NCBI GenBank assembly: GCA_947069175.1
Contig: CAMTDV010000013.1
Coordinates: 14,241,001 to 14,305,000, forward strand
Source: Scalesia atractyloides
Lineage: Eukaryota > Streptophyta > Magnoliopsida > Asterales > Asteraceae
Length of the DNA: 64,000 nt
Direction: 5' to 3'
Every line of letters begins with the position of its first letter. Within the stretch, counting starts at the first letter, position 1. Positions 43,113 through 56,687 of this stretch are shown in pieces. The notes under the pieces were generated by a model that was given only the letters and a program-made list of their open reading frames with translations, did no database searches and had not been told where the DNA came from. The translations under genes and the position numbers were made by a program.

Positions 43113-45868
43113 TGTAACATTTGTATAAATCGGGTCTCCAAAACCCGCTCCGTTTTGTAATCAAATACCAAGTTATGAAATTACATTAAGTATTTATGAG
43201 TATTTTGAGTTTAAACGTTACATAATTAATATATAATCTAAACTATAAAAATTATATTTGATAAAAAGTTAAAATAAAATAAATAAAAAAACATTTGTAG
43301 CTGACCGGACTCGAACCCGGGTCAACTGCCTCCAACAACTTATCAACGGATCCTTTAACCACTCCGCCACCAATTGTTTTCTGTTAACCTTAGGAAAACA
43401 ATTGAGTTTTATACGCAAACACGAATTAACGGTTAATGATATCTGAATAACGGAAATCGGTAAACCGAATCGCCAAATCAGTTTTAGTTTGTTTAGCTGG
43501 CTTATAACCGATGATTATCAGTTTCTAATTAAGTTCAAATTGAATGAACTTAAAGTTTCGGGTTTTGAAACCGAAAGGCATTCAAACTCCAAATAATTCA
43601 GGTTCCAATCATTTATGCGATTCAGAACCGTCCCAAATACACTCCAATTCCTTTTCGTCGCATTTTCAAGCCTTTTGAGCACAAAAAAACTGTTCGCCGG
43701 AATTCTCTGCAAATCTCGCCGGAAAACCGTGTTCAACACAAACCGGTAAGATTTTCCTCTTTTGCGGTTTCATTCTATTGTTAGGACTCTACTAACATCA
43801 ATCCGTCACTCAAAATCAGTCACAGAAGACTTTGCTGGATTTCTGGGTTCGCCGGAGAAATTCTGGAATTTGCCGGAAACTCACTAGTTAACGGTAAACA
43901 CATTCAATCGTGCAAATAATCCATGTACTCTGGTTCAATTTCAAATCTAATTCTTTAATTCTGTTGTTAGACCCCCTCAGCCGAAGGTTCAAAAACAGTG
44001 TTGCCTGTTCTCGCCGGACTTCCTGAAGAAGACGACCTGTCCGGTATTTCCTTTCCCCAAACTGTTCGGTTTTGTTCATTCAAGCTAGTAGTCATGTTAT
44101 TTAAATAGTTAAATCAAGAACCAGTCGTTTGAGTGAAGTCGGTAATTGTAGTGAAGAAGATGAACTGAAAACCGGGATAAGATTAAATAAAATTCGGATA
44201 ATAATCGGGTTAGACACACAGTCCAGCGGTGGACTGTGTGCAAAGTTAACATACACGTCCCGAGTTCGATCCTTACTGCGCACACGCTTCACGTAATAAC
44301 ACTCTTTTTATTCATGAATTAACCGGGTTAGAACGGGTAGCTGTTAAGTATAATATAAATCAAGAATATAACCGGGTTAGACACACAGTCCAGCGGTGGA
44401 CTGTGTGCAAAACAAACTTCACGTCGCGCGATCGAGTCCCGTCACAAGCACCGGTTCAATGAGATTAAAACGTTTTGCAAAATAAAGGAATTTTCGGTAA
44501 ATTCGAATAAGTGTATAAATATAATTAAAACTGGATTTCTAACGGGTTAGTCACGTAGCTCAGTTGGTAGAGCTACGTGCGCGTGAACGGAAGGTCACCG
44601 GTTCGAATCCCGCTTGGCGCAAATAATTACCGCTGACCGAACCGGTCAACGGTCAACGGTCAACGGTCAAACAGTAAAAAAAAATAATATTTTTTTTATT
44701 TGTTTATTTTAATTTAAAAACCAATTTAAAATACTTAAAAATAACATTTTTAAAGATAGAAAATAGCCATAAACTCACAAAAATATATCTAAAAATCTCA
44801 TTAGAATCCTTAATAAAATCCATCCATTTTAATATATTTTCCCATTGTTATTTAGGTTAGTATTCCTCGTCGACTCGTTCGTCTAAATCGTGCGCATCTC
44901 GCTATATCCAATCCAACGCACCCAATGTGAGTGAACCCTTCAAATTCCCCGTTTTAATCACGTTTTTGGGGTGTATCATGTGTCTTGTTCATTTACATAT
45001 TATAACCAAGTTATTGTGCATATATCATATCATGACATGTGTATTAGTTTGTTGCTGTTAAGTAGTTATTATTGTTTGCAAATTATTATTTCAGTACATG
45101 CAATTGCCGAGGCCGTAGCTCCCCATCCATCGAGGTTGAGTTTGATTCCCATTTTATTATGCGGTTGATCAGGGCGTGCCCGCACGATCGGCACCGTTTG
45201 ATTGAGCCTTGATCGGTCATTTCATTTTACATTTCAATACATGCAATACGCTCGGCTCCGTTTGATTGAGCCTTGAGTGCACAGTTCAATTTACATTTCC
45301 AGTTCATGCAATACGTTCGGCTCCGTTTGATTGAGCCTTGAGCGCACAGTCCAATTTACATTTCCAGTTCATGCAATACGATCGGCTCCGTTTGATTGAG
45401 CCTTGATCGCACAGTTCAATTATGTTAATTGTTATATGCTGTTGGTATGTTCATGTATGTTATCGATTGTTAATTGATGCTTGCCAATGTTTGACTCCAT
45501 ACATGTGCTCTTTTATGATTATGCACAATATTTTATTGATAAACTAACCAGACAATTATTATCAAATGTTTATCTATAAGGTTCACTCGCCAACTTATGT
45601 TGACCCAAAAACCTCCTATTTTATACATGATACAGGTGAACCAGCAGCAGCTAGGAACACGTAGGACCTGGATTAGAAGGAATAAAACGATTTAGCATTA
45701 GGATTATTTCTGGTTATTTTCCCTTGTAATAAATGGACATGTTTGGATGTTTGAGAAATGTAACTTTGACTTCATTTAATTATGAAACATAATAGTAAAT
45801 GTCATGTGCTTTGGTGATAACCTAATTATGTCCCGACTCTTATTTCCGCTGCGGGTCGGGGTGTTACA
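43113..45868 (+). repeat. LTR3 of gypsy B
   Basis: 2756 bp, ending GGGGTGTTACA and followed by the target duplication GATAA. Private changes include an extra T near 44690, A to G near 44461 and two substitutions near 45763 and 45823. Confidence 0.96.
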
Positions 45869-45873
45869 GATAA

Positions 45874-45924
45874 AAACCCAATCATGTCCCGACTACCATA
45901 TCCGCTGCGGGTCAAGGTGTGACA
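45874..45924 (+). repeat. Displaced 3' end of gypsy A 5' LTR
   Basis: These 51 bp (AAACCCAATCATGTCCCGAC... to GGTGTGACA) match the end of the A 3' LTR at about 53699-53748. They were separated from the rest of that LTR by element B. Confidence 0.9.
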
Positions 45925-45927
45925 GAT

Positions 45928-45939
45928 TGGTATCAGAGC
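45928..45939 (+). other. Primer-binding site of gypsy A
   Basis: TGGTATCAGAGC, 3 bp after the end of the A 5' LTR. Confidence 0.93.
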
Positions 45940-46261
45940 TTTTGACTATAGGGATATATGATAGGTTATTAGACCCTTAGAGCCTATACTATAGTCGATT
46001 AGATTTTAATTGCTTACGTGTTAATTGGTTACATGCAAACTCATGATATTTTCTTGTTTTACATTTATCGCACACACAAATGCATGCAATCACTCCCACT
46101 ACTGTATGATTTTATGTGATATTCAATTTGATATACATATTGTTAACATAACATGCTTACATATATACGCATCACGCACGTCTCAATTTTCACATATTTG
46201 AACATTTTTCATGCTTTCTTTTTCAAAATTTTATGATGTTTTCATTTTTCAGTCTCATAAA

Positions 46262-46495
46262 AGTGAGTTCTATGACGGGTATGTAGTAACTGGAAGGGTA
46301 CAAGTACCCATAGTCGAAACGTCCTGTCTAGGATTGGCATTCATATAAATCCAATATAACGGACCAGTTTGCCTACCTGGGGACTAACGATGAGAGTACG
46401 AAGGACCTATTAGGCTAAAGCATGCCACACCAAACGTCGTGTGAACTAACCCACTTTGAGTTGTCACTGTGTCTACACCTGGACACCTTCCGACT
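46262..46495 (+). other. Conserved gag leader block of gypsy A
   Basis: Counterpart of the B block at 29610-29840, with most bases identical. The DNA before (46000-46250) and after (46510-46770) is much more diverged. A 1-bp deletion after GTGAGTTCT and the following TAG break the frame that is open in B. Confidence 0.7.
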
Positions 46496-46777
46496 TTATA
46501 CCTCACAATCATGTTTTACGATTTTTATTCGGGTGGTGCAAGTGTTGACAGGCCAAAACCAATGTGAACCCTACAAAGCCCAGTAGTCATGGGGGCCCAC
46601 ATGACTACCTAGGCCAAGTATGGGGGACATATGGGGGCCCAAACATGAGCAAGGCCCAAGACATCCTATGGATGTAATAAATTTATTTTTCTCATTTATT
46701 TTGTGGATGCTAATTTCTAAATATGACACATGACATCTATACGTCAAACTCATAATCTCGTTACGTATTTCTTGTAG

Positions 46778-49700
46778 ATGTCTTCTAGGCACTCTCGTGG
46801 AGGTAGGAGATCAGGAAGACCCGACGAGCGCATGGCTGCTCAAATAGCCCAACAAATGGCCGCCGTAATTCCTAACATTGTAATTCAAGTCCAACAAGCC
46901 CTCGCCGCTAATCATGTCAACCCAATCAACCAAGAGGGTCAAAATGCTGCCAACCCTCCCCCGAACACCACCAAGTGCACCTACAAGCACTTCAACTCAT
47001 GTACCCTCCAAAGTACGAAGGGACTGAAGGGGTCACTGCTCTCCTTTGGTGGTTTGAAGAAATGGAGAGTACCTTCCTCAACTGTGACTGTCCCAACAAC
47101 CGTAAGGTGCGTTATGCTACTGGTAGTCTGCATGGGGTAGCACTCATGTGGTGGAATGCTGAGAAAGGAAGACGAGGCGTCGAAGCCGGGGTAGCCCTAA
47201 CTTGGGAAGAATTGAGAGAACTCATGACTAGACGCTTCTGTCCAAGAAATGAAATTAAGAAGTTGGAAGATGAACAGAAAGAGGGAGACCAACAACAAGA
47301 GGTTTCTCAAGTTGAATCAAATAGTTCCCAATTTATTCACTCCTCATTACCGTTTGATTCAGCACTATATCCGGAGTCTTCCCTCGAAAATTCAAGACTC
47401 TGTGATGAGTACTACGCCTGCAACTTTGGAAGCAGCTATGGAGCTAGCTACTTAGCTCACCGAAAATCATATCAGGAACGGGGATTTCAAAGACAAGAAG
47501 AAGAAAGATAAAACACCAACTGAAACCCCTACCTCAACCCCAACTGGATCTTCTTCTTGATTCATTGGCAAGAGAAAGCGAAATAGGAAGAATTTTTCTA
47601 TCTCAAACAAATCAGCCAACTTAAACCAACCAACCCACTGCCGCCGCTCCAATCACTCAAGTTGCTCCTCCTATCGCTCCATTCAAGAAGCAGTATACAT
47701 GACCTCATCCAAAATGCAATCGATGTCAATACCACCATGCTCTTGAGAACCCATGTCTTCACTGCACAAGCTGTGGCCGTGCAGGACATACAATCCAAAC
47801 ATGCCGCTCTCTTCAAAGACCAACCCGCAACCAACCTCAAGCCCAACCAAACAACCAAGTGGTCGGCCAAGCTCCCTACCAACAACCTCTACTACTACAC
47901 CTGCTCAACCAATGGCTCAACCCTTTTTCCAACCTAACTACTCTATGATGCCGCCCGTCAAAGCTTGTTTCAATTGCGGTGATCCACCTCATTTCCGCAA
48001 CACCTGTCCGCGTTTGGTAAACATCATAAATGCACAAGCCCAAGCTAATCTTGTGAACCAAGCCAATCCGCCTGCAAGAGGTAGAGCTTTTAACATGAAC
48101 GCCAACCAGGCTAGAGCGGATAACAACGTGGTTAAAGGTACGTTTCTCATTAATGGTAGTTATGCCTCTATTCTTTTTGACACTGGCGCGGATAAGAGTT
48201 TTGTGTCCTTAGAGTTTGAATCTATTCTTGGTTTACCTCGCGTTAGTCTAGCCGAACCATTTACAGTGGAAGTAGCAAACGGTGAACCTATTACGTTAGA
48301 CTCTATCATTTGTGATTGCACCCTTACTCTTAATAGTCATGATTTTCCCATTGAACTTATTCCTATGAAATTTGGAAGCTTTGACGTCATCATTGGAATG
48401 GACTGGCTTAGTTAGCATCACGCCGAGGTCGTTTGTTATGAAAAATTTATTCGAATTCCTCTCGCCGACAGTCAAACTCTTCGTATTTTTGGTGAAACCC
48501 ATCCAAAGGACTCAAGCTGATGTCGTGTCTTCAAGCTCGAAAATATCTTCAAAAGGATTACATAGCATTCCTAGCTTATATCGTCAAGAAAGAAGGCAAG
48601 GAGAAAAGAATTGAAGATATTCCGGTGGTTAGAGATTTTCCTCAAGTTTTTCCCGATGACGTTTGAGGACTTCCTCCTGTACGGGACGTCAAATTTCGAT
48701 CTTGTACCTGGTGCCACTCCAGTTGCTAAATCTCCATATCAGTTAGCCCCATCTGAAATGCAAGAGTTAGCTAGCCAACTACAAGAGCTGACTGACAAGG
48801 GACTCATACGACCTAGCTCATCACTTTGGGGTGCGCTGGTTCTTTCGTCAAGAAGAAGGATGGAACTTTTCGAATGTGTATCGATTATCGAGAGCTCAAC
48901 AAGCTGACCATTAAGAACCGCTATCCTTTACCTTGCATCAATGACCTTCTAGATCAACTTCAGGGAGCCACCTGTTCCTCAAAAATCGATCTTCGTTCTG
49001 GTTATCATCAGCTTAGAGTACGTGAAGAAGACATTCCGAATACTGCCTTTCGAACTCGCTACAGTCACTACGAATTCATGGTCATGCCTTTTGGGTTGAC
49101 CAATGCTCCCGCCGTTTTCATGGATCTAATGAATAGGGTGTGCAAACCCTACCTTGATCGTTTCGTTATTGTCTTTATCGATGATATTCTTATTTATTCC
49201 AAGACAAAATCAGATCATGAACGACATCTTCGACTCATCCTAACACTTTTGAAAACTGAAAAGCTTTACGCTAAGTTTTCGAAATGTGAATTCTGGTTAA
49301 AAGAAGTTCAATTTCTTGGTCACGTCGTCAACGACAAAGGAATTCATGCCGACCCTGCAAAGATTAAAGCAGTACAAGAATGGCAAGCTCCACGCACTCC
49401 TACCGATGTTAGATCATTCCTCGGTTTAGATGGTTATTATCGACGTTTCATCGCCAATTTCTCTCGTATTGCCTTACCACTCACAGCCTTGACTCATAAG
49501 GGCAAGCCCTTCATTTGGGGGCCCAAGCAGGAAGAGGCTTTTCGAACTTTGAAACAGAAACTTTGTGATGCACCTATTCTCACTCTCCCTGACGGTTGTG
49601 AAGACTTTGTGGTCTATTGTGACGCATCAGGGCAGAGACTAGGGTGTGTCTTAATGCAAAGAGGAAAGGTGATAGCCTACGCCTCAAGGCAACTCAAAGT

Positions 49701-51444
49701 ACATGAAAAGAATTACACCACTCATGACCTGGAACTCGGAGCAGTCGTGTTCGCTCTAAAGATATGGAGACATTATCTCTATGCTACAAAGTGTGAGATT
49801 TACACTGACCACAAGAACCTCCAACATATCTTCAATCAGAAAGAGTTAAACATGAGGCAATGACGATGGGTCGAACTCTTGAATGATTACGATTGTGAAA
49901 TCCGTTATCATTCGGGTAAAGCTAATGTTGTGGCTGATGCTCTTAGCCGAAAAGAGTATGCTAACTCGATTCACCTTTTGTGCTCTCAAATCATATCTGA
50001 GCTTCAAAACCGCATTCACGCAGCTCAACATACTCCTCTCATGAAAAATGATGTACGAGATGATTGTCTTATGGAGCCGAAACCAAGTTAGAATCCAAGT
50101 CCGATGGTATCCTTTACTACCTAAATCGTATTTGGGTACCTGATCGTGACAATCTTCGTACTTTTCTTATGAATGAGGCTCACAAACACGATACTCTATA
50201 ATCCAGGTGCTGATAAGATGTATCAAGATTTGCGATACTCTTACTGGTGGCCTGGCATGAAGAAGGATATCACCATTTTTGTCTCTAAGTGCCTCACATG
50301 TTCAAAGGTTAAAGCCGAACATCAAAGACCCTCATGATTACTCGTTCAACACGAAATAACCGTTTGGAAGTGGAAAAACATAACCATGGATTTTATTACT
50401 GGTTACCTCGCACCTCCAGTGGGCATGATACGATTTGGGTTATCGTTGATCGTCTTACCAAGTCTGCTCATTTCATTCCAATCCGCGAAGACTCTAAGAA
50501 CGAGAAGTTAGCTCGTATCTATATTGATGAAATTGTAAGTCGGCACGATGTGCCTTTAAGTATCATTTCGGATCGAGATGGAAGTTTTACTTCACGAACA
50601 TGGTAAGCCGTGCAATCAGCGTTAGGCACACGCTTAGATCTCAGCACTGCCTTTCACCCTCAAACTGATGATCAATCAGAGCGCACCATACAGACTCTTG
50701 AAGACATGTTGCAAGCATGTGTCATCGATTTCAAGGGCAGTTGGGATATTCATCTACCATTAGTTGAATTTTCATACAATAATAATTATCATTCGAGCAT
50801 CGGTATGGCTCCTTTTGAAGCATTATACGGTCGTAAGTACCGATCACCGGTATGTTGGCAGGAAATCGGTGAAGCACAAATCATTAGACCATAATTAATT
50901 CAAGAAACAACCGATAAGATTCTTCAAATCCGCAATAATCTTCTAGCAGCTCAGAGTCGTCAAAAGAGTTACGCTGATAAACGACGAAAGCCACTCGAGT
51001 TTTGTGTTGGCGATCAAATACTTTTGAAAGTATCACCATGTAAGGGAGTTGTTCGTTTTGGAAAAAAAGGCAAGCTAGCACTTCGCTATGTCGGACCATT
51101 CAACATACTCGAGAAAGTTGGTCCTGCAGCCTACAAGCTTGACCTACCAGAAGAACTCAGCAAGATTCATCCCACGTTCCATGTATCCAACTTGAAAAAG
51201 TGCCTAGCCGACGAAAACCTTCATATACCGTTAGAAGATATTCAGATTAATGAATCGATGCATTTTGTAGAGCAACCTGTAGAAATTATGGACTTCGCTG
51301 AAAAAAAGTTTAAGACGAAGTCGAATTCCGATAGTCAGGGTGCGTTGGGAGTCGAAACGAGGACCTGAGTTTACTTGGGAACGCGAAGACTCAGTGCGCG
51401 AAAAATACCCTCACCTCTTTCAAGTTAAACCTACCACTACTTAA
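46778..51444 (+). pseudogene. Broken gag-pol of gypsy A
   Basis: The same domain order as B can be followed across several frames: gag from 46778; CFNCGDPPHFRNTC near 47970; protease LFDTGADKSF near 48175; [13 protein letters not shown] near 48870 and [11 protein letters not shown] near 49170; RNase [11 protein letters not shown] near 49620 and [10 protein letters not shown] near 49805; integrase from about 50,150; C-terminal tail near 51,300. Damage includes a 1-bp deletion near 47000, a small deletion near 47275, in-frame stops at about 48413, 48664, 49861, 50336, 50603 and 50892, and further frameshifts near 48830, 50070, 50190, 50400 and 51310. It cannot be translated as one protein. The original stop was probably the TAA at 51442. 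Confidence 0.92.
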
Positions 51445-51463
51445 ATTTCGTGACGAAATTTCT

Positions 51464-51478
51464 AAAACTAGGGGATAC
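51464..51478 (+). other. Polypurine tract of gypsy A
   Basis: AAAACTAGGGGATAC directly before the 3' LTR, one base different from that of B. Confidence 0.85.
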
Positions 51479-53748
51479 TGTAACATTTGTTGTAAAACGG
51501 GTTCTAAAACCCGCTCCGTTTTGTTAATGCAAGTATACGTTATGACGTTCGTTACGCGTTTATGTTAAGTGTTTTAGAATTCTTATACTATTAGTAATAA
51601 ATAATAAATAATAAAGTTCAAAATAATAATAATATTAATAAATAAACTATAAATAATAAAAACAAATAAAAACATAAAAAGGGTGACCGCGGGTATCAAA
51701 CCTGGGTACCCACCCACCCAACCAACACACACAACACACCACTACACTACACACACATATCTGTCATAATTTTAAAACAAATAAATTAAATATAAAATCA
51801 GCGTTTGAATTCGAATTCCGAATCGCAGAGTTGTAACACCCGGAGATTGATTCCAGCAATCAAAGACCCGTTTCTTTTGTTTCAATTAAAGAATGAAACC
51901 GTTTTAATCATAAGACTTAATCCAATTATCGAATCCATTCACCGGAAACGTTAAGCAATCGTCAGCCATCAAGTCTTGTTTGAAACCGAAGCATTGAAAT
52001 CATTAACTGCCCCCTCTCTATAAATAGTGATCCTAAATTTCTTTAGAACTCGCTCACACTCACAAACACTCTACACCCTCTCTGTTTTCAAAATATACAT
52101 CGCCGGAATTTTCTTTAGTCGCCGGAATATCACCGGAGAAATCAAGATCATCCCTGTTTCGGTACAAACATCCTTAAATCCTTTTCGTTTTATGTATTAT
52201 TATTATCTGTAGTAGTATATCAATGAACTCAATAAGAGTTATTGATTAACAAACGGGTATGTTAAACTGGATTTAAGAAATGAAGAAGATGAAGTTGAAA
52301 ACGAGTATAATTATAATTAAAACCGGTGTTTATACCGGGTTAGACACACAATCCAGTGGTGGACTGCGTGCATCTTAAACAAAGTGTCCCAGGTTCGAGT
52401 CTTATCTACGCTGCCGATTTCCTGAATTAAACCAACCCTTTTTATAACTCATATATAACAGGACTCGGTTAGTGTATAAGTTTAATTAAAAAAACCATAT
52501 CCTCCGGGTTAGTCACACAACCCAATTAGTCGGGCTGTGTGCAACACTGGAGCCTTGGTCACGAGTTCGAGTCCGGTTGGTTACATGTTCTGAAAATTAT
52601 CCAACCTTTTTAAATAAAATCAGATTATGGTTTAACTTAATATGTGTATATATGTAACTAAAAACGGATATATTCCGGGTTAGACACGTAGCTCAGTTGG
52701 TAGAGTTGCATGCACGTATACAAGAGGTCACACGCTAGAGTCCCACACGATGCCAAAACCATCCGATTTGACTCGGGTCGACCGCTAAGGAGCATATATT
52801 TTTTAATTCACCTTTTGTTTATTTTACTCCAAAAATCATAAAAATTTATAATAAAAATGAGTCCTTTTAAGCATAAAAATTAGTAACAAATACTACAAAA
52901 GTATCTAAAAAGTCTAATAAAATTCATTAAATAAAAATACTAATTTTAAGTAAAAGAAATATATTTACCGAATTATTACGTGAATATTTAGGTTAGCTTT
53001 CTCGTCGGTTGGTACTTTTAAATCGTGGCGCTTGTTATCAAATCAAGAACGCACCCACTGTGAGTGAATTCCTACAAACTTCCCCTTTTATTCATGTTTT
53101 GGGGTGTATCATGTGTCGTTTCATTTATATTATTTATTCAACACTCGTGCTACTACCATTATATGAACTAAGGTGCTATGTGATATTTGGTTTATTGTTA
53201 TTTGTGGTTATACTTTCTCATTTCAGTCAAGCTTTCACATTAGGCCCATCAGTTCCCTGTTTCATACAGGTAGAGCATCGCGTTGCCTAATTAGATCGGC
53301 TCCGTTTGATTGAGCCTTAATCTGACAGCACATCGCTTATCGTGCTCACATGTACATTGCTAGATGATTATGTGGTTTGTAGATAGATTACATATACGTT
53401 GTTCATATTTGGGTTATGCACATTTTAATAAATAAACATATCAATTCTTTCTAATGTTTAAACGGATTCACTTACCAACTTTTGTTGACCCAAATTTCTA
53501 TTTTTACACATGATACAGGTGATCAGGTTGAAGCAAGGAACACATAGGATTGGGGAAGAAGAATATATCGTTACTTGAATGTCTTGTTTAGAACATTTGG
53601 TGTTTTGTATGGTTTGTGTGTTGATTGGAATATTTTTTTTAATTTGAAATAATAAATATGAAACTTTTATAATAGTAAATGTCATGAGCTTTGATGAAAA
53701 CCCAATCATGCCCCGACTACCATATCCGTTGCGGGTTAGGGTGTGACG
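51479..53748 (+). repeat. 3' LTR of gypsy A
   Basis: 2270 bp, starts TGTAACATTTGTTG and ends GGGTGTGACG (terminal CA changed to CG), followed by ATAGA. It holds the same TATA box, four tRNA-like modules and single GGCTC hairpin as the 5' LTR. Confidence 0.93.
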
Positions 53749-53753
53749 ATAGA

Positions 53754-56687
53754 AACATTAATATGATGAAACTAGATGATACCTTACACTTTCACAACTT
53801 TTGTTATCATGCAAATGAGAATTTGACAAAAGGAAATGAGATCTATAATTTTCATCCATTGTAACCGTAATTCATGAGAAATCATGACATGGTTAGTGAG
53901 AATGATTTTTTCATCTAATCTCATTCTAAGTGATTTTAAATCATGATGTTAAAAGCCCTAAAATATTATTTGGCTAAAGAAATAAGTATGGGTCCACTAT
54001 AAGTTATATTTCATTGATATTTGTGGAACTTATTCAAAATGGAATATTCAGACACAATTCATTTATCATTTAAAGACTACCCACTTGTATCTAAATTGTT
54101 TCATATGGAAAATAGTCTTAAAGAAATCTACTCATATATATACTTAATATGATTTCTATTAAATATGTCATTAAGCTTCTTATGACATTTGGACATTAAG
54201 AAATTAAGTAAAGTCTAACATATATATGATAGGTTCCCACGTCACGTACCTCTTTGAAATTTCTCTTGTAGCAATTTTAGAGATATCAAAGATCAGTGGG
54301 AGCATTAAGTGTCTTAATTATAACTTGCAAAAGTTGCAAGAGGTGGGGGAGTGAAAACTTCACATTACTTCAATTTACACCTCTTGTACAAGACATTGCT
54401 CCATTTCGCACTGTTTCATCAAAACTTGTCTCCTTAAAATCTAATGCTACTCTTACAAAAGTTTCATTGTTGCTTAACTGTGGGCACACTTAGATTTCTT
54501 ACCTAAACTAATATAATCCTCAACAAGATAAACTACAACGACTAACGTCATTACTTTATTTCTCTATTAGAATATGTTGGTCGTTAAATATTGACCCTAA
54601 GCATGTTGAGTTCCTAAAGACTTCTAAGGTCATTGGGAGCAGTAAAGTCTTTATCATGACTTGCAAGGAATAGAAGAGGCGCGGGGAAGAGAGTCATTAA
54701 ATTTTACTCCGAATTTAACTCCGTTTACACCTCTTGTACATCATACTGCACCAACTTTTACACACTTAGAATCCTGAAAATGATAGCAACCTAACCAAGA
54801 GCTAATCCACAAATTGAAACTTCTAATAAACCCAATAATCAACTCAGAAGTCATCTAGGGTTAAAAACCTACTAACTTTGATGATTACATAACCTCCCTA
54901 ACTAATGTTGAAGTGGATTTTGGAAAAGTTTGCTGATCCTATCTCTTCTAATTAAACCATTAGCGTCAATCAATCTTCTCAAAGGAATAAAATTGTTTTA
55001 TAGTAAAACTGATTTTATGTGTTCGAATAACGTATGGGATTTGATTGAATTACCTAAGAGTGTTCATAATCAAACCAAATCCTAATATAAACGTTAAGAT
55101 ACCAAGTTGCATGATTGATTGTCAAAGGTTATACTCAGGAAGAGATAAATTACAAAGAATCTTCTTACCTATATTACAAAAGATTTCTTTTAGGATCATC
55201 ACTGTTCTAGTAGCTTATAATAGTTTTAAGCTACATTAGATGAACATTAAAACAATTTTCCTTAACAATTGACTTACATATTTACATGTTCATAAAACAA
55301 CCTAAAAGTTCTAAACTTAAGGTTAAAGAACAGTTTGTCTATAAGCCGATAAAATCCATGTATGGGTTAATGCAAACATCATAATGCGATGAAATCTTAA
55401 CGCAATTATTTTCATCAAGAAAAAAGTGGATTAATGTACCTACCTCAAAATGAGTGAGAGCAACTAAACTAAATTTATCTATATATAGATGACATTCTTT
55501 TGACAAGTATATGTTACATAAGTCAAAGCATTGCTAAAAACAAACTTTGATAAAATAGATCTCAGAGATATCTCTTATGTAATGATATCATAACATACTG
55601 AGATAGACCCAATGAAACATTATTTTCGTTCCATAAGTTTAACTTTAAATGGGTCCTTACATATGTAACAAACAAATATTGCTCTCCTTTAGAGGATAAT
55701 AGGGTAAATGAGATTATTTCCTTACGCTTCATTAATTAGAAGCCTTATGTAGTTTAAGTCTATACTCGTTTAGATATTACTCACATTGAAACACACTAGA
55801 TATGTCTAGATTAATGTGAAGCATCTTATGGAGTATTAAAAATATATATAAAGGAAACGAGAGACTATTAATTTAAAGAAGAAGTGAGAACTCAAACCGG
55901 TTACTCTAACTTTGTAATATTCAAAGACGACAAAATGTAATTTCGGGGCATATCCTTATGTCAGCACACAAAACCTATCTCATGGAAGAGTCATAATGAA
56001 CTGATAACAACAACCTAAGATATAATGACATAATATATTGTTGATCACAAAGCAATAGTCACTAAATGTTGTTGAAAATTTATCAGTGGACCCATAAGTT
56101 TATTACTCCATATAAATTATATATTGAAGACTTATTATGATAAAGTCAGCTACCATATCTCCTTGGACAGTAACAGTTCGAGAGGTGCAACACTAAATTT
56201 CGATACAAAAATTAATTATTCGTTTATGAACGAATTGAGGAAACTAATCTTTGTATCGAATGCATTCATGATATGCTTAAGGATCCTATAACTGAAAGTC
56301 TATCACCCATAACTATTATGTAAGTGCTTATAATAATGACGGGTTTATTGATGACTATGTACAACTGCATATCGTACTATGAATGATTAATTATTAATCT
56401 TCCTTATCAGTTTGATTTTTGTATGTCTCTAACATATGTTCTGCTGGTATAATGACATATAGACAAATATACAAATCAAACGTTAAAGGGCTTACTTGCG
56501 TATTTTGATCATAACCGTTAGGTTTTAAATTGAGGTTGTATATGACTAATGGGGGTCCTGAGTTGAATGATGATTCAACGGCTGTGTTTCTCTGCTATGG
56601 TTCTTGCTTTAAAGCTAAAATGAGTATTAACTCTAATCAGACTAATCTAATACTCATGATAAATGATTATTCGGCTAAGTGGGAGAA
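53754..56687 (+). pseudogene. 3' internal part of copia element C (decayed pol)
   Basis: Degenerate Ty1/copia pol text can be followed in mixed frames. Integrase end: QFTPLVQDIA near 54378, compare the family's LTPPGTPQ. Reverse transcriptase: SMYGLMQTS near 55355, then a damaged YVDDIL-like stretch near 55480. RNase H side: PYASLIRSLM near 55720 and PISWKSHNE near 55970. A purine tract (AAGTGGGAGAA) ends the region. Frames rarely exceed 60 codons, so it is long dead. A segment near 54,280-54,410 recurs imperfectly at about 54,620-54,760. Confidence 0.7.

Larger units (their letters stand above)
26564..45868 (+). mobile_element. Ty3/gypsy element B, tandem LTR-int-LTR-int-LTR array
   Basis: Three near-identical LTRs (26564-29318, 34838-37593, 43113-45868) and two 5519-bp internal regions share a single pair of target duplications GATAA (26559-26563, 45869-45873). 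The array is inserted in the 5' LTR of element A. Copies differ at only a few positions, so this is recent. One gag-pol is intact, the other has a frameshift pair. Such an array fits unequal recombination between LTRs after one insertion. Confidence 0.95.
24341..53748 (+). mobile_element. Ty3/gypsy element A (older, decayed)
   Basis: The element is bordered by ATAGA (24336-24340 and 53749-53753). LTRs of about 2.27 kb lie at 24341-26563 plus 45874-45924 (split by element B) and at 51479-53748. Internal region 45925-51478 has a primer-binding site, leader, broken gag-pol and purine tract in the order gag-protease-RT-RNase H-integrase. It interrupts copia C in its pre-integrase region. LTR differences and many stops show it is older than B. 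It belongs to the same lineage as B (chromovirus-like) but to a different family. Confidence 0.92.
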
